Notes: generated from the sequence alone by a model not told the origin. A DNA stretch of 57,913 bases from Microvirga massiliensis (GCF_001006805.1 NZ_LN811350.1:259744-317656); one strand, 5' to 3'; positions 8,067 to 19,163 are shown, counted from the stretch's first letter. Numbers and translations: made by a program.

Positions 8067-8702
8067 ATGGCGATGGCGAACGAGCATCAAGAAGAGCGAC
8101 TGATCACCGAGACCGGCGTTTCCGCGCGGGTTGCGGCCATCGTCGAGCCGGTCCTCGAGGATCTCGGCTTCCGGCTCGTGCGTGTGAGGGTGACGGGTGC
8201 GAATGGCTGCACGGTCCAGATCATGGCCGAGCGGCCCGATGGCACGATGTCAGTCGACGAATGCGAGGCGGTGAGCCGGGCGGTCTCGCCGGTCCTGGAT
8301 CTCGAGGATCCGATCGAGCGCGCCTATTATCTCGAGGTCTCATCGCCGGGAATCGACCGGCCGCTCGTGCGTGCGAGCGATTTCGAGCGCTGGGCCGGAT
8401 ACGAGGCCAAGATCGAGCTTTCGCTCGGGTTGTCCGGCCGCAAGCGCTTCCGGGGCATCATCCGGGCCGTCGCGGACGGCAAGGTGAGCCTCGAGCTTCC
8501 GGATGCCCCGGAAGGGACGGACCCGATGGTTCTTCTCCCGCTCGACGATCTCGCGGATGCCCGCCTCGTGCTGACGGACGAATTGATCCGGGAATCCCTG
8601 CGACGCGGCACTGCGCCGACCGCCGAGGCACCGGAAACCGATGAAACAGACGAACCTGCGCCGGAGCGCCCCGGACGGGCCGCCGCGCGGAAGAAGACGT
8701 GA
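8067..8702 (+). CDS. rimP: ribosome maturation factor RimP
   Basis: Cytosolic factor needed for maturation of the 30S subunit. The sequence shows the RimP pattern: an N-terminal domain with [32 protein letters not shown] and the signature [20 protein letters not shown], then a C-terminal SH3-like barrel and an acidic/basic tail of about 35 residues ([22 protein letters not shown]). Three ATGs crowd the start (8064, 8067, 8073); 8067 has GGAG at the best spacing. First gene of the rimP-nusA-ylxR-infB-rbfA-truB cluster; nusA follows after 11 bases. Expression may be controlled by the hairpin just upstream. Confidence 0.93.
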   Translation: MAMANEHQEERLITETGVSARVAAIVEPVLEDLGFRLVRVRVTGANGCTVQIMAERPDGTMSVDECEAVSRAVSPVLDLEDPIERAYYLEVSSPGIDRPLVRASDFERWAGYEAKIELSLGLSGRKRFRGIIRAVADGKVSLELPDAPEGTDPMVLLPLDDLADARLVLTDELIRESLRRGTAPTAEAPETDETDEPAPERPGRAAARKKT

Positions 8703-8713
8703 GGAGTGATCCT

Positions 8714-10321
8714 ATGGCTGTCAGCGCCAACAGACTCGAACTTTTGCAGATCGCGGATGCGGTGGCCCGCGAGAAGGTCATCGACAAGCAGATCGTGCTC
8801 GACGCAATGGCGGACGCCATCGCCAAGGCCGCGCGGTCGCGCTACGGAGCGGAAACCGACGTTCACGCGGAAATCAATTCGAAGACGGGCGAGCTGCGGC
8901 TGTCGCGCCATCTTCTCGTGGTCGACGACGCGGCGGTCGAGAACGACTCACGGGAAATCCCGCTTTCGGATGCCCGCAAGCGCAACCCGGCGGCCCAGAT
9001 CGGCGACGCGATTTCCGAGACCCTGCCGCCCTTCGATTTCGGCCGGATCGCGGCCCAGTCGGCCAAGCAGGTCATCGTGCAGAAGGTGCGCGACGCCGAG
9101 CGCGACCGTCAGTACCAGGAATACAAGGACCGGATCGGCGAGATCGTGAACGGCGTGGTCAAGCGCGTCGAATACGGCAACGTGATCGTGGATCTCGGCC
9201 GCGGCGAGGCGATCGTCCGCCGCGACGAGTTGATCCCTCGCGAGACGTTCCGCCCCGGAGACCGGATCCGCGCCTATCTGTTCGACGTCCGTCGCGAAGT
9301 CCGCGGCCCGCAGATCTTCCTGTCCCGGACGCATCCGCAGTTCATGGCCAAGCTGTTCGGTTCGGAAGTCCCGGAAATCTACGACGGGATCGTCGAGGTG
9401 AAGGCCGTCGCCCGCGACCCGGGCTCCCGCGCCAAGATCGCCGTGACGTCCCGGGATTCCTCCATCGATCCGGTCGGCGCCTGCGTGGGCATGCGCGGTT
9501 CGCGCGTCCAGGCCGTTGTCGGCGAGCTGCAGGGCGAGAAGATCGACATCATTCCGTGGTCGGTCGACCAGGCCACGTTCATCGTGAATGCGCTCCAGCC
9601 CGCCGAGGTCGTGAAGGTCGTTCTCGATGAAGAGGCGGATCGGATCGAGGTGGTCGTTCCCGATGATCAGCTTTCGCTGGCGATCGGCCGCCGCGGCCAG
9701 AACGTGCGCTTGGCCTCGCAGCTGACCGGCTGGGACATCGACATCCTCACCGAAGCCGAGGAATCCGAGCGGCGCCAGAAGGAGTTCATCGAGCGGACCG
9801 AGCTGTTCATGAATGCGCTCGACGTCGACGAGGTCGTCGGCCAGCTGCTCGCGTCGGAGGGTTTCCGCTCCATCGAGGAACTGGCCTTCGTGGAGGCATC
9901 CGAACTCTCCTCGATCGAAGGATTCGACGACGATACGGCCGCGGAGATCCAGGATCGGTCGCGCGAATACCTCGCTCGGGTCGAGGCCGAGCAGGAGGCA
10001 CGCCGCCGCGAGCTCGGCGTGGCCGACGAGCTCAAGGAGGTCGAGGGTGTCACGACCGCCATGCTCGTTGCCCTGGGCGAGAATGAGATCCGCACCCTGG
10101 AGGATCTCGCGGGATGTGCCACCGACGACCTCGTCGGCTGGACGGAAGGACGCGGCCCTGAAGCGGTGCGGCACGCAGGGGCTCTCGACGGCTTCGAGCT
10201 GTCCCGGTCGGATGCCGAGGCCATGATCATGGCCTCGCGTGTGAAGGCCGGCTGGATCGAGGCCTCTGCCCCCACCGAGGAAACGGCCGAAGAAGCCGAG
10301 ACCGAAGCGCAGCCGTCGTGA
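8714..10321 (+). CDS. nusA: transcription termination/antitermination factor NusA
   Basis: RNA-polymerase-binding elongation factor acting in pausing, termination and rRNA antitermination. Domain order fits NusA: N-terminal RNAP-binding domain (1 to about 130), S1 domain starting GEIVNGVVKRVEYGNVIVDL (about 137-200), two KH domains with VGACVGMRGSRVQAVVGEL and SLAIGRRGQNVRLASQL (about 230-345), and a long C-terminal extension with helix-hairpin-helix-like repeats and an acidic tail, as is usual in proteobacteria. The ATG at 8714 has GAGGAG seven bases upstream. Its own gene product and IF2 are made from this same operon, which makes feedback on the leader hairpin plausible. Confidence 0.96.
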   Translation: MAVSANRLELLQIADAVAREKVIDKQIVLDAMADAIAKAARSRYGAETDVHAEINSKTGELRLSRHLLVVDDAAVENDSREIPLSDARKRNPAAQIGDAISETLPPFDFGRIAAQSAKQVIVQKVRDAERDRQYQEYKDRIGEIVNGVVKRVEYGNVIVDLGRGEAIVRRDELIPRETFRPGDRIRAYLFDVRREVRGPQIFLSRTHPQFMAKLFGSEVPEIYDGIVEVKAVARDPGSRAKIAVTSRDSSIDPVGACVGMRGSRVQAVVGELQGEKIDIIPWSVDQATFIVNALQPAEVVKVVLDEEADRIEVVVPDDQLSLAIGRRGQNVRLASQLTGWDIDILTEAEESERRQKEFIERTELFMNALDVDEVVGQLLASEGFRSIEELAFVEASELSSIEGFDDDTAAEIQDRSREYLARVEAEQEARRRELGVADELKEVEGVTTAMLVALGENEIRTLEDLAGCATDDLVGWTEGRGPEAVRHAGALDGFELSRSDAEAMIMASRVKAGWIEASAPTEETAEEAETEAQPS

Positions 10322-10350
10322 TCGGCGCGTGAGATGCGGAGAGAGATCCT

Positions 10351-11031
10351 TTGGCGCGGCACGAACCGGAGCGCACATGCATCGTGACGCGGGCGACGCG
10401 GCCGCCCGCGGAACTCATCCGATTCGTGCTCGGGCCTGATCGCGAGGTCGTCCCGGATCTCAAGCACCGCCTCCCCGGCCGCGGGGTCTGGGTGACGGCC
10501 CGGGCAACGATGGTCGACGAGGCGGTCAAGCGAAGGTTGTTCTCACGCGCGTTCAAGGCCGAAGCGAAAGCCGAACCGGGGCTCTCCGCGAAGATCGAGG
10601 AGTTGCTGCGCACCGAGCTTCGTCAGGCGCTCGCCCTGGCCAACAAGGCTGGAATGGTGGTGACCGGATTCACGAAAGTGGAGTCGGCCATCCTTGAAAA
10701 GCCCCTCGCCGCCCTCATTCATGCCGCAGAAGCGAGCGAGGATGGGCGACGAAAGCTCGCGGCACAGTTGCGGAAGCGGTCTGCCGCTGCGATATCAGGC
10801 CTACCGGTCGTCCAGGCCTTATCCGGTCTCGAATTGGATTTGGCATTGGGCCGGTCACATGTGATACATGCTGCCCTCGTCGCAGGCGCCGGGAGCGACG
10901 GCTTTCTGAAGAGTTGGCATCGATACCGCTCATATAGTAGCGGCCTCGACGCTGAGCGGGCTGGTCTCGAAGGCGAGGCCGGTCGACCCGACGATTTGAT
11001 CGAACCCGCAGGATCTGAGCGGAATGAATGA
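10351..11031 (+). CDS. YlxR (DUF448) plus L7Ae-like RNA-binding protein
   Basis: A 226-residue protein with two RNA-binding modules. Residues 1-75 match Ylx[21 protein letters not shown] and the conserved [10 protein letters not shown]. The central part (about 85-190) resembles the L7Ae/L30e fold: [25 protein letters not shown]. The start is TTG at 10351 with GGAGAGAG just upstream; no in-frame ATG fits. It lies between nusA (29 bases away) and infB (8-base overlap), the standard place for ylxR in many bacteria. The fused form is common in alphaproteobacteria. The exact role is unclear; RNA or RNase P association has been suggested for YlxR. Confidence 0.85.
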   Translation: MARHEPERTCIVTRATRPPAELIRFVLGPDREVVPDLKHRLPGRGVWVTARATMVDEAVKRRLFSRAFKAEAKAEPGLSAKIEELLRTELRQALALANKAGMVVTGFTKVESAILEKPLAALIHAAEASEDGRRKLAAQLRKRSAAAISGLPVVQALSGLELDLALGRSHVIHAALVAGAGSDGFLKSWHRYRSYSSGLDAERAGLEGEAGRPDDLIEPAGSERNE

Positions 11032-13837
11032 TACGAAGACCCCGGGCGACAAGACGCTCCATGTGTCGCCCAAGACGCTGTCGCTGAAGCGCCCTGTCGA
11101 ACAAGGTGTCGTTCGGCAGAGCTTCTCCCATGGCCGCTCGAAGGCGGTCGTGGTCGAGACGGTGAAGCGTCGCGTCGTCGGCCCCGGTTCCGCAAGGGAC
11201 GAGAAGGGTACGGCTTCCGCCGCGCCAGCGGCCCCCGCGGCGCCCTCACCTTCCGCACCGACCCAGTCTCGTGCTGCCCCAGGCGCGGCGCGTCCTTCAG
11301 GATCGGCACGTCCCTCCGGATCGGCATCGGCCCGGTCCGGGGTCGTGCTCCGCACGCTCTCCGAGCAGGAGCGGGACGCGAGACTCAACGCCCTGGCGGA
11401 TTCCAGGCGCCGCGAGGAGGAGGACCGTCACCGCCAGGAGGAAGAGGCCCGTCGCCGCGCCGAGCGTGAGGAGGCCGAGGCGCGCGAGCGTGCCGCAGCC
11501 GAAGCGCGCAAACGCGAGGACGAAGAGCGTCGCCGCCAGGAGGAAGAGCACAAGCGGCGTGCAGAGGAAGAGGCGCGCCGCCGGCTCGGTGAGGAGGCCG
11601 CACCACCGCGTCCAACCTCCAGCTCCTCGCCGCGCACGACCTCTGGTGCTTCGCCGCGCCCGGCCTCTGGTCCCTCACCCCGTTCGACGGGGCCGCGTCC
11701 TGGTGACGCGCGCCGGCCGCCCAGTCTTAACCACATGGCGCGTCCTGCGCCGGCCGCTCCGGCTGCTTCGGCCACTTCGGCCGAGCAATCGAAGCCCGCA
11801 TCGCGCCCGACCGCTCCCGCTGCGGCGCGCGCTGCCGGTGCGGAGGAGGAGGAGGCGCCTCGCGTGATTCGGCGCCCCGGCGTCGCCGCGAAGCCCGTTC
11901 CGGTGCCGAAGGTCCCGAAGGCTGCACCCGGCGAGGACAAGCGTCGCGGCCGTCTGACGGTCACGAACGCCCTGGCGGGCGACGACGAGCGCACACGCTC
12001 CGTCGCTGCGTTCCGCCGCCGCATGCAGAGGCTCACCGGGCACCGGCAGGTCGAGCAAAAGGAGAAGATCGCCCGCGAGGTGATCGTTCCGGAGACGATC
12101 ACGATCCAGGAACTCGCGAACCGCATGGCGGAACGCGCGGTCGACGTCATCAAATACCTGATGAAGCAGGGCCAGATGCACAAGATCACGGACGTGATCG
12201 ATGCCGACACGGCTCAGCTGATCGCGGAGGAACTCGGCCACACCGTGAAGCGTGTCGCGGAGGCGGACGTCGAGGAAGGTCTGTTCGACACTCCTGACGA
12301 CGACGAAAGCCTTCTCCTGCCGCGGCCGCCCGTCGTGACCATCATGGGCCACGTCGACCACGGCAAGACCTCCCTGCTCGACGCGATCCGTAAGACGAAT
12401 GTCGTCTCCGGCGAAGCCGGCGGGATCACGCAGCATATCGGCGCTTATCAGGTGACGTCGCCGACCGGCGGCAAGATCGCCTTCATCGACACGCCAGGCC
12501 ACGCTGCCTTCTCGGCGATGCGGGCTCGCGGCGCCAAGGTCACGGATATCGTGGTGCTGGTGGTCGCCGCTGATGACGGGGTGATGCCGCAGACCGTCGA
12601 AGCGATCTCGCACGCCAAGGCTGCGCGCGTTCCGATCATCGTCGCGATCAACAAGATCGACAAACCGGAGGCGAATCCGCAGCGCGTGCGGACGGAGCTC
12701 CTCAGCCACGACATCGTCGTGGAATCCATGGGTGGCGACACCCTTGAATTCGAGGTTTCGGCAAAGACCGGTGCGGGGCTCGAGGAGTTGCTCGAGGGCT
12801 TGTCCCTGCAGGCGGAAATCCTCGACCTTCGCGCCAATCCCGATCGCTCCGCCGAGGGCACGGTCATCGAGGCGAAGCTCGATCGGGGTCGTGGGCCCGT
12901 CGCAACGGTCCTGGTGCAGCTCGGAACCTTGCATACGGGTGACATCGTCGTCGCCGGCGCCGAATGGGGCCGCGTCCGTGCGCTCGTGAGCGACGTCGGC
13001 GCTACGGTCAAGGAAGCTGGGCCATCGATGCCCGTCGAGGTTCTCGGTTTCAACGGCACTCCGGAGGCCGGTGACCGCGTCGGCGTGGTCGAGTCCGAAG
13101 CCCGTGCCCGCGAGATCACTGAATATCGCGCCCGCCAGAAGCGGGAGCGGCAGGCGGCCCGGGCCGGCGTCGGCGGACGCTCATTGGCGGACATGATGCG
13201 CGACCTCAAGGAAGGGGCCGGCCGCAAGGAGTTCCCGCTCGTCATCAAGGGCGACGTCCAGGGCTCCGTCGAGGCGATCGTCTCCGCTCTCGAGAAGGTC
13301 GGCAACGAGGAAGTGGCGGCGCGCGTGCTCCATGCGGGCGTCGGCGGCATCACCGAGTCCGACATCACCCTGGCGGAAGCATCGCACGCCGTGGTCATCG
13401 GCTTCAACGTGCGCGCCCACAAGGAAGCGCGCGAGGCAGCAGAGCGGACGGGCACCGAAATTCGCTACTACAACATCATCTACAACCTCGTGGATGACGT
13501 GAAGCAGGCGATGTCGGGACTTCTCGCACCGACTCTCCGGGAAGAGCGGCTCGGCGAGGCACAGATCCTCGAGGTGTTCAACGTCTCGAAGGTCGGGAAG
13601 GTGGCCGGCTGCCGCGTTCTCGACGGCGTCGTCCAGCGTGGTGCGCATGTGCGCCTCATCCGCGACAACGTGGTCATTCACGAAGGCCGGCTCTCGCAGC
13701 TCAAGCGCTTCAAGGATGATGCCCGCGAGGTTACGGCCGGCATGGAATGCGGCATGTCCTTCGAGGCCTATCAGGACCTGCGTGTCGGCGACGTGATCGA
13801 GTGCTATCGCGTCGAAGAGGTTCGGCGCAGCCTCTGA
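11024..13837 (+). CDS. infB: translation initiation factor IF-2
   Basis: GTPase that brings initiator tRNA to the 30S subunit. G-domain motifs are clear: GHVDHGKT at residues 442-449, [15 protein letters not shown], and NKID. The C-terminal domains end in [15 protein letters not shown] and the [18 protein letters not shown] signature. The N-terminal 330 residues are low-complexity: a strongly charged segment rich in Arg/Glu (about 125-195, likely a long helix), then Ser/Pro/Ala repeats, as is common in alphaproteobacterial IF2. 937 aa in total. The ATG overlaps the end of the ylxR-like gene by 8 bases, implying translational coupling. Confidence 0.97.
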   Translation: MNDTKTPGDKTLHVSPKTLSLKRPVEQGVVRQSFSHGRSKAVVVETVKRRVVGPGSARDEKGTASAAPAAPAAPSPSAPTQSRAAPGAARPSGSARPSGSASARSGVVLRTLSEQERDARLNALADSRRREEEDRHRQEEEARRRAEREEAEARERAAAEARKREDEERRRQEEEHKRRAEEEARRRLGEEAAPPRPTSSSSPRTTSGASPRPASGPSPRSTGPRPGDARRPPSLNHMARPAPAAPAASATSAEQSKPASRPTAPAAARAAGAEEEEAPRVIRRPGVAAKPVPVPKVPKAAPGEDKRRGRLTVTNALAGDDERTRSVAAFRRRMQRLTGHRQVEQKEKIAREVIVPETITIQELANRMAERAVDVIKYLMKQGQMHKITDVIDADTAQLIAEELGHTVKRVAEADVEEGLFDTPDDDESLLLPRPPVVTIMGHVDHGKTSLLDAIRKTNVVSGEAGGITQHIGAYQVTSPTGGKIAFIDTPGHAAFSAMRARGAKVTDIVVLVVAADDGVMPQTVEAISHAKAARVPIIVAINKIDKPEANPQRVRTELLSHDIVVESMGGDTLEFEVSAKTGAGLEELLEGLSLQAEILDLRANPDRSAEGTVIEAKLDRGRGPVATVLVQLGTLHTGDIVVAGAEWGRVRALVSDVGATVKEAGPSMPVEVLGFNGTPEAGDRVGVVESEARAREITEYRARQKRERQAARAGVGGRSLADMMRDLKEGAGRKEFPLVIKGDVQGSVEAIVSALEKVGNEEVAARVLHAGVGGITESDITLAEASHAVVIGFNVRAHKEAREAAERTGTEIRYYNIIYNLVDDVKQAMSGLLAPTLREERLGEAQILEVFNVSKVGKVAGCRVLDGVVQRGAHVRLIRDNVVIHEGRLSQLKRFKDDAREVTAGMECGMSFEAYQDLRVGDVIECYRVEEVRRSL

Positions 13838-13989
13838 TCAACCAATCCTCCTCCGGCGGAGCACACTCCACCGGAGGAAACGCACCGATCCCCGCCCGCC
13901 CCGCGGACGGGGCGTCATCGGGTTTGGATTACGCTCACGCCAAGGCTGGGCGTCGTTGAACCGCCCGGTCCGATCCCGGAGCTTTCGAA

Positions 13990-14505
13990 ATGGCAAAACG
14001 CTTTGACCAGACGGCGTCCGGTCCTTCGCAGCGACAGCAACGGGTCGGCGAGCTCGTACGCCATGCCCTCGCCGAAGTACTCGCCCGTGGAGACCTCCAG
14101 GACGAGGTGCTGTCCAGCTATTCCGTGACGATCCCGGAAGTCCGGATGTCACCGGACCTCCGTCTCGCAACGGCCTATGTGATGCCGCTCGGCGGGCAGG
14201 ACGAAGGCACGGTGCTCAATGCGCTCGTCCGCAACCGCAAGATCCTGCGGCAGGAAGTGGCGCGGCGCGTGAATCTGAAATTCGCACCCGACCTCCGCTT
14301 CCTGCGCGATGCGAGCTTCGACGAGGCCGCACGGATCGACGCGCTCCTGCGCTCCGAAAAGGTGCGGCGCGATATCGGGGCCGACCCTTCGGACGAAACG
14401 GACGAGCACGGCGAGACCGCAACCGATGCATCGTCGGGCCCGGACACCGAACCGCGAGATCGGGACGGGCGTTCAAACGATTCCGACAAAGACGAGGTTG
14501 TATGA
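13990..14505 (+). CDS. rbfA: ribosome-binding factor A
   Basis: Small KH-fold protein that associates with free 30S subunits during 16S 5'-end maturation and cold adaptation. Recognised from [19 protein letters not shown] at the N-terminus, [19 protein letters not shown] in the middle and [20 protein letters not shown]. The C-terminal 45 residues are an acidic Asp/Ser-rich tail beyond the usual fold (171 aa against about 130). It lies 152 bases after infB; that gap holds a modest 8-bp inverted repeat (13849-13856 with 13871-13878). It overlaps truB by 4 bases. Confidence 0.95.
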   Translation: MAKRFDQTASGPSQRQQRVGELVRHALAEVLARGDLQDEVLSSYSVTIPEVRMSPDLRLATAYVMPLGGQDEGTVLNALVRNRKILRQEVARRVNLKFAPDLRFLRDASFDEAARIDALLRSEKVRRDIGADPSDETDEHGETATDASSGPDTEPRDRDGRSNDSDKDEVV

Positions 14506-15410
14506 GCCAGGACTCGAGAAGACCTCCCGACCGCCCGCGCAAGCGCGACGTCAATGGCTGGATCATTCTCGACAAGGGAGTCGGGATGACCTCCACCCAT
14601 GCCGTCGCGGCCGTGAAGCGCGGGCTCTTCGCCAAGAAGGCGGGACATGCCGGCACGCTCGACCCGCTCGCCTCCGGTGTCCTCCCGATCGCCCTTGGGG
14701 AAGCCACGAAGACGGTCCCCTTCGTCATGGACGGGCGGAAGTCCTACGTGTTCACCGTTGCCTGGGGCGTCGAGACCAATACCGACGATGCGGAAGGCGA
14801 GATCGCCGGGCGCAGCGACATCGTCCCGGCCGCTTCCGAGGTCGAGGCGCTCCTGCCGCGGTTCACGGGCCAGATCGAGCAGGTGCCGCCGCGTTTTTCC
14901 GCCATCAAGATCCAGGGCGAGCGCGCCTATGATCTCGCGCGCGACGGCGAAGTCGTAGAGCTCGTCGCCCGCCGCGTCGAGATCCACCGCCTGGCCCTCG
15001 TTGCCCATGAGGGAAATCGCAGCGTGCTTGAGGCCGATTGCGGCAAGGGAACCTATGTCCGCGCGATCGCCCGGGATCTCGGACGCACGCTCGGCTGCCT
15101 CGGCCACGTCGCCGCCCTGCGAAGGACCCGCGTCGGCCCCTTCACGATCGGCGAAGCGATCACGGTCGACGAGCTCACGGAGGCCGACGTCTTGCGTCCC
15201 GTTGAGGCAGCCTTGAGCGAATTGCCGTCTGTCGCCGTGAGCCGCGACGCCGCAACCCGGCTGATGCGCGGACAGCCGACCATCCTGCGCGGACGGGATG
15301 CGCCCCTTGCCGGCCCGATTTACGCAACCTGCAACGGGACTCTCGTGGCCGTCGGGACGATCGAGCGCGGCGAACTCGTCCCGCACCGGGTGTTCAATCT
15401 CGGGGCATGA
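14502..15410 (+). CDS. truB: tRNA pseudouridine-55 synthase TruB
   Basis: Makes pseudouridine 55 in the T loop of tRNAs. Motifs: [20 protein letters not shown] near the start, [15 protein letters not shown] (about 47-61) with the catalytic Asp in GTLDPLA, and [15 protein letters not shown] in the second half. A C-terminal PUA-like portion is present (302 aa). ATG overlaps the rbfA stop by 4 bases. Last gene of the rimP cluster; a 13-bp inverted repeat follows 20 bases after the stop. Confidence 0.96.
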   Translation: MSQDSRRPPDRPRKRDVNGWIILDKGVGMTSTHAVAAVKRGLFAKKAGHAGTLDPLASGVLPIALGEATKTVPFVMDGRKSYVFTVAWGVETNTDDAEGEIAGRSDIVPAASEVEALLPRFTGQIEQVPPRFSAIKIQGERAYDLARDGEVVELVARRVEIHRLALVAHEGNRSVLEADCGKGTYVRAIARDLGRTLGCLGHVAALRRTRVGPFTIGEAITVDELTEADVLRPVEAALSELPSVAVSRDAATRLMRGQPTILRGRDAPLAGPIYATCNGTLVAVGTIERGELVPHRVFNLGA

Positions 15411-15429
15411 CGTTAAACATCGGCGCCAC

Positions 15430-15466
15430 CAGCTTCACCGGCTTGCTTTCGCAGCCGGTGAAGCTG
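15430..15466. terminator. 13-bp perfect inverted repeat between convergent truB and yciE-like genes
   Basis: CAGCTTCACCGGC (15430-15442) pairs perfectly with GCCGGTGAAGCTG (15454-15466) around an 11-base loop. There is no T-run on either side, so it is either a Rho-assisted bidirectional terminator or an RNA 3'-end stabiliser. Position between convergent genes supports a 3'-end function. Confidence 0.55.
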
Positions 15467-15506
15467 AAATGCTGCGCTCTCTGAACATCGCGCAACCGAG
15501 AAAACC

Positions 15507-16049
15507 TCACCGATCGGCTTTGCGACCGCTGTCGTAGAGCCGCATATATTTGAGCGTGAGATCCGGGGTCATGTCCCGCAGCGCCTTGGCCATGTTCTCC
15601 TCCTCCTGGAGAGTGGCCTGCAGAGGCTGCACGTGCTTGGCATGCCCGGTGGCCTCCGCCATCGTGATCAGTGATTGATACGAGGCGATCTCGTAATTCT
15701 CGAAGGCGTGGTTCGCGAAGTGGTTCTTGAGAATTTCGTCAGGCATGACGGTATGCATCAGGGCCGCCATGTTCCCCGAGATCTGCGTCGCCATGTCCTT
15801 CAGGAGCGACCGGTCCTCGCCGAAGGAGTGGAGGATCTCGTCGATCCGCCGGAGCTGCCCCTCGGTTTCCTTGATGTGGGCCCGCAGAAGACGTCCGACC
15901 TCCGGGTAATTTTCGATCCGCTCGAGTTGCCGCTCCATGAGTTGCAGAGCCTGTTTCTCGAGGGCGTGCGCGTTCTGGAGGCCGGTGATGTAGTTGTCGA
16001 GGGCCGAATGCGAGGTGAAGGTCTTGTCGGTCGTGCTGGCTGTCGCCAT
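15507..16049 (-). CDS. YciE/YciF-type ferritin-like (DUF892) protein
   Basis: A 180-residue helical protein of the DUF892 (YciE/YciF) family, four-helix-bundle ferritin relatives usually linked to stress responses. Characteristic segments: ALDNYITGLQNAHALEKQA, LMERQLERIENYPEVG, HIKETEGQLRRIDEIL and NHAFENYEIASYQSLITMAE, with Glu/His residues placed to bind a di-metal site. Starts at the ATG complementary to 16047-16049. Monocistronic, convergent with truB, divergent from rpsO. Enzymatic activity is not established for most members. Confidence 0.85.
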   Translation of the reverse strand: MATASTTDKTFTSHSALDNYITGLQNAHALEKQALQLMERQLERIENYPEVGRLLRAHIKETEGQLRRIDEILHSFGEDRSLLKDMATQISGNMAALMHTVMPDEILKNHFANHAFENYEIASYQSLITMAEATGHAKHVQPLQATLQEEENMAKALRDMTPDLTLKYMRLYDSGRKADR

Positions 16050-16365
16050 GGTGGATGCTCCGGGATGCCTGCGATTGGCGCGTCAACACCCGCCACGAAC
16101 TTCCTGTTCCGCATGATCCGTTCTCGCCAGCAAGCCGTCGGAGGCCGAGGCCGTAGCCCGAACAGGGCTGGAACAGATCGTCGCGGCCACGCTGGCGTTT
16201 GCAAGGCTTTCGTGTATGGTGCGCCCGTTCCGCCATGGGCTCCCCTGCGGAACCCGCTCGAGATCCCGACCGCGCTGGACGACATCCCGGCCCGGCCCAC
16301 TCGAGCGATCCGGCCCGCGCGAGATGCGCATCCGGGCCATTTCACTCCAGCCGAAAGGATATGCG
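16050..16365. other. divergent gap upstream of rpsO
   Basis: About 316 bases that must contain the promoters for the yciE-like gene (left) and rpsO (right). I did not find promoter elements good enough to annotate. Open frames crossing it are extensions of the rpsO frame and are not protein-like. Confidence 0.4.
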
Positions 16366-16635
16366 ATGTCGATTACGGCCGAGCGCAAGACGGCGCTGAT
16401 TCAGCAATTCGCCAAGAAGTCCGGCGACACTGGCTCTCCGGAGGTCCAGATCGCCATTCTGACGGAGCGCATCACGAACCTGACCGAGCACTTCAAGACC
16501 CACACGAAGGACAACCACTCCCGTCGTGGGCTCCTCAAGCTCGTGTCTCAGCGCCGCTCTCTTCTGGACTATCTGAAGAAGAAGGAAGAGAGCCGCTACC
16601 GCACGCTCATCGAGACTCTCGGCATCCGCCGCTGA
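16366..16635 (+). CDS. rpsO: 30S ribosomal protein S15
   Basis: 89-residue S15, a primary 16S rRNA-binding protein of the platform. Complete typical sequence: [15 protein letters not shown], the [19 protein letters not shown] signature, [19 protein letters not shown] and ending [12 protein letters not shown] at 16366 has AAAGGA seven bases upstream. Followed by pnp after 294 bases, the same order as in many proteobacteria, where S15 can regulate its own translation. The first 50 codons of the open frame upstream of the ATG are not conserved S15 sequence. Confidence 0.97.
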   Translation: MSITAERKTALIQQFAKKSGDTGSPEVQIAILTERITNLTEHFKTHTKDNHSRRGLLKLVSQRRSLLDYLKKKEESRYRTLIETLGIRR

Positions 16636-16645
16636 GTTTCGCAAG

Positions 16646-16672
16646 ACCGCCCGAGGTTCTGCCTCGGGCGGT
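16646..16672 (+). terminator. hairpin between rpsO and pnp
   Basis: ACCGCCCGAGG (16646-16656) pairs perfectly with CCTCGGGCGGT (16662-16672) over a 5-base loop, 11 bases after the rpsO stop. No T-run follows, so leaky termination or an RNase III/E processing element is as likely as a strict terminator; in E. coli the rpsO-pnp interval has both kinds of signal. Confidence 0.6.
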
Positions 16673-16929
16673 TGCGATGCTTCCCGCAAAAGCTGCATCG
16701 CTCCAGTCGAAACGCCCGACGAGACTCGTCGACGTTTCATACAGAACCCGCAGGGCACGGCCCTGACGGCCGGACGCGAAGCACCGGCGCTTCCGTCCCA
16801 CTCCGAGGCGAACGACACGATGGCCAGGGCAGGATTGCAAGAGGCTTCACATCGCGGCTGATGCCCGCGAGGAGCCTCTTGCCGTCTTGCTCATGGCATC
16901 GGGCCGGCGCCTGACCATGGAAGAAAGAC

Positions 16930-19104
16930 ATGTTTGACATTCAACGCGAAGAAATTCTCTGGGCCGGGCGCAAGCTCGTGCTCGAAACCGGCAGGATGGC
17001 GCGCCAAGCAGATGGCGCCGTCCTTGCGAGCTATGGCGATACCACCGTCCTGGCCACGGTCGTATCCGCCAAGGAGCCGAAGCCCGGCATCGACTTCTTT
17101 CCGCTCACAGTGAACTATCAGGAGCGCACCTACGCTGCCGGCCGCATCCCGGGCGGCTTCTTCAAGCGGGAAGGCCGCCCGAGCGAGCGCGAGACGCTGA
17201 TCTCCCGCCTGATCGACCGTCCGATCCGCCCGCTCTTCGTCGAGGGCTATCGGAACGACACGCAGGTCATCGTGACCGTGCTCTCGCACGACCTCGAGAA
17301 CGATCCCGACATCCTCGCGATGGTCGCGGCCTCGGCGGCGCTCACGCTCTCCGGCGTTCCCTTCATGGGCCCGGTCGGCGCCGCGCGCGTCGCCTATATC
17401 GGCGGCCAGTATCGCCTCAACCCGCCGATTCCCGAGATGGAGGAATCCGTGCTGGATCTCGTCGTGGCGGGCACGACGGACGCCGTCCTGATGGTCGAGT
17501 CCGAGGCGAAGGAGCTTTCGGAAGAGATCATGCTCGGCGCCGTGATGTTCGGCCACAAGCACTTCCAGCCGGTCATCGAGGCTATCGTCCGGCTCGCCGA
17601 GAAGGCCGCGAAGGAGCCGCGCTCCTATGAGCCGGCCGACGCCTCCGCGATCGAGACGGCCGTCCTCGAAGTCGCGGAAGCGGACCTGCGCGAGGCCTAC
17701 AAGATCACGCGCAAGCAGGATCGCTACGATGCCGTCGACGCCGTGAAGGCGAAGGTGATCGAGAAGCTCTGCCCCGCAGAGGGTGAGCAGGCTTTCGATG
17801 CCGAAAAAGTGAAGGCTGTGTTCAAGGACGTCCAGGCGAAGATCGTGCGCTGGAACATCCTCGACGAGGGCAAGCGCATCGACGGTCGTGACGTAAAGAC
17901 CGTGCGTCCGATTCTCGCCGAAGTCGGCGTTCTGCCACGCACCCATGGGTCGGCTCTGTTCACGCGCGGCGAGACTCAGGCACTAGCCGTCGCGACGCTC
18001 GGCACCGGTGAAGACGAGCAGATGATCGACTCGCTCGAAGGCACCCGGAACGAGTCGTTCATGCTGCACTACAACTTCCCGCCCTATTCGGTTGGCGAGA
18101 CCGGCCGCATGGGCTCGCCGGGCCGTCGTGAGATCGGCCACGGGAAGCTCGCCTGGCGCGCCATCCATCCGATGCTGCCGCCGGCGCACGAGTTCCCCTA
18201 TACGCTACGCGTGGTCTCGGAGATCACCGAGTCGAACGGCTCGTCCTCGATGGCGACCGTCTGCGGTTCGTCGCTCGCGCTGATGGATGCCGGCGTCCCG
18301 CTGCGTCGTCCGGTGGCGGGCATCGCGATGGGACTCATCCTGGAAGGCGAGCGCTACGCGGTTCTCTCCGATATCCTCGGCGACGAGGACCACCTCGGCG
18401 ACATGGACTTCAAGGTGGCGGGAACGGAGCAGGGCATCACCTCGCTCCAGATGGACATCAAGATCGCCGGCATCACCGAGGAGATCATGCGGGTCGCCCT
18501 CGCCCAGGCCAAGGATGGTCGCGCCCATATTCTTGGCGAGATGAACAAGGCGCTGACCGCGCCGCGGGCCGAGCTCGGCGAGCATGCGCCGCGCATTGAG
18601 GTCATGAACATCCCGACCGACAAGATCCGCGAAGTGATCGGAAGCGGCGGAAAGGTCATCCGCGAGATCGTCGAGAAGACCGGTGCGAAGATCGACATCA
18701 ACGACGACGGCACCGTGAAGATCGCGTCCGCCGACGCCAAGTCGATCAAGGCCGCCTATAACTGGATCCGCTCCATCGTGGCGGAGCCGGAAGTCGGCAT
18801 GATTTACGAAGGCACGGTCGTGAAGGTGATGGAGTTCGGCGCCTTCGTGAACTTCTTCGGGTCTCGGGACGGCCTCGTGCACATCTCTGAGCTCGCGCCG
18901 CGCCGCGTCGCCAAGGTAACGGACGTCGTCAAGGACGGCGACAAGGTGAAGGTGAAGTTCCTCGGGATGGACGAGCGCGGCAAAGTCCGTCTCTCGATGA
19001 AGGTCGTCGACCAGGAAACGGGCGAAGACATCACCGAGAAGCTCAAGGCCGAGCGCGAAGCCGAACGCGCCCAGCAGCGGCAGCAGCAGGCTGCAGGCGA
19101 GTAA
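16930..19104 (+). CDS. pnp: polyribonucleotide nucleotidyltransferase (PNPase)
   Basis: 3'-5' phosphorolytic exoribonuclease of the RNA degradosome, trimeric. Two RNase PH domains are visible: the first from [21 protein letters not shown], the second with [38 protein letters not shown] and [15 protein letters not shown]. Then a KH domain ([20 protein letters not shown]) and an S1 domain ([19 protein letters not shown]) at about residues 555-690. Full length at 724 aa. The ATG has GGAAGAAAG upstream. A strong intrinsic terminator follows 29 bases after the stop. Confidence 0.98.
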   Translation: MFDIQREEILWAGRKLVLETGRMARQADGAVLASYGDTTVLATVVSAKEPKPGIDFFPLTVNYQERTYAAGRIPGGFFKREGRPSERETLISRLIDRPIRPLFVEGYRNDTQVIVTVLSHDLENDPDILAMVAASAALTLSGVPFMGPVGAARVAYIGGQYRLNPPIPEMEESVLDLVVAGTTDAVLMVESEAKELSEEIMLGAVMFGHKHFQPVIEAIVRLAEKAAKEPRSYEPADASAIETAVLEVAEADLREAYKITRKQDRYDAVDAVKAKVIEKLCPAEGEQAFDAEKVKAVFKDVQAKIVRWNILDEGKRIDGRDVKTVRPILAEVGVLPRTHGSALFTRGETQALAVATLGTGEDEQMIDSLEGTRNESFMLHYNFPPYSVGETGRMGSPGRREIGHGKLAWRAIHPMLPPAHEFPYTLRVVSEITESNGSSSMATVCGSSLALMDAGVPLRRPVAGIAMGLILEGERYAVLSDILGDEDHLGDMDFKVAGTEQGITSLQMDIKIAGITEEIMRVALAQAKDGRAHILGEMNKALTAPRAELGEHAPRIEVMNIPTDKIREVIGSGGKVIREIVEKTGAKIDINDDGTVKIASADAKSIKAAYNWIRSIVAEPEVGMIYEGTVVKVMEFGAFVNFFGSRDGLVHISELAPRRVAKVTDVVKDGDKVKVKFLGMDERGKVRLSMKVVDQETGEDITEKLKAEREAERAQQRQQQAAGE

Positions 19105-19133
19105 GACTGCAGGCGATCGGCCTGTCCAATCCG

Positions 19134-19163
19134 AACCCCCGCACGGACGTGCGGGGGTTTTTT
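19134..19163 (+). terminator. Rho-independent terminator of pnp
   Basis: AACCCCCGCACG (19134-19145) pairs perfectly with CGTGCGGGGGTT (19148-19159) around a minimal 2-base turn (the inner pairs probably open), and is followed directly by a run of T. The best intrinsic terminator in the window. Confidence 0.9.

Noticed and set aside
8948..10378. 476-codon open frame antisense to nusA
   Set aside because: Low-complexity composition rich in Asp/Leu/Gly/Arg, exactly opposite a confident nusA; a GC-rich third-position artefact.
11675..12934. 419-codon antisense frame opposite infB
   Set aside because: Mirror of the conserved IF2 sequence; no motif, start or ribosome site of its own.
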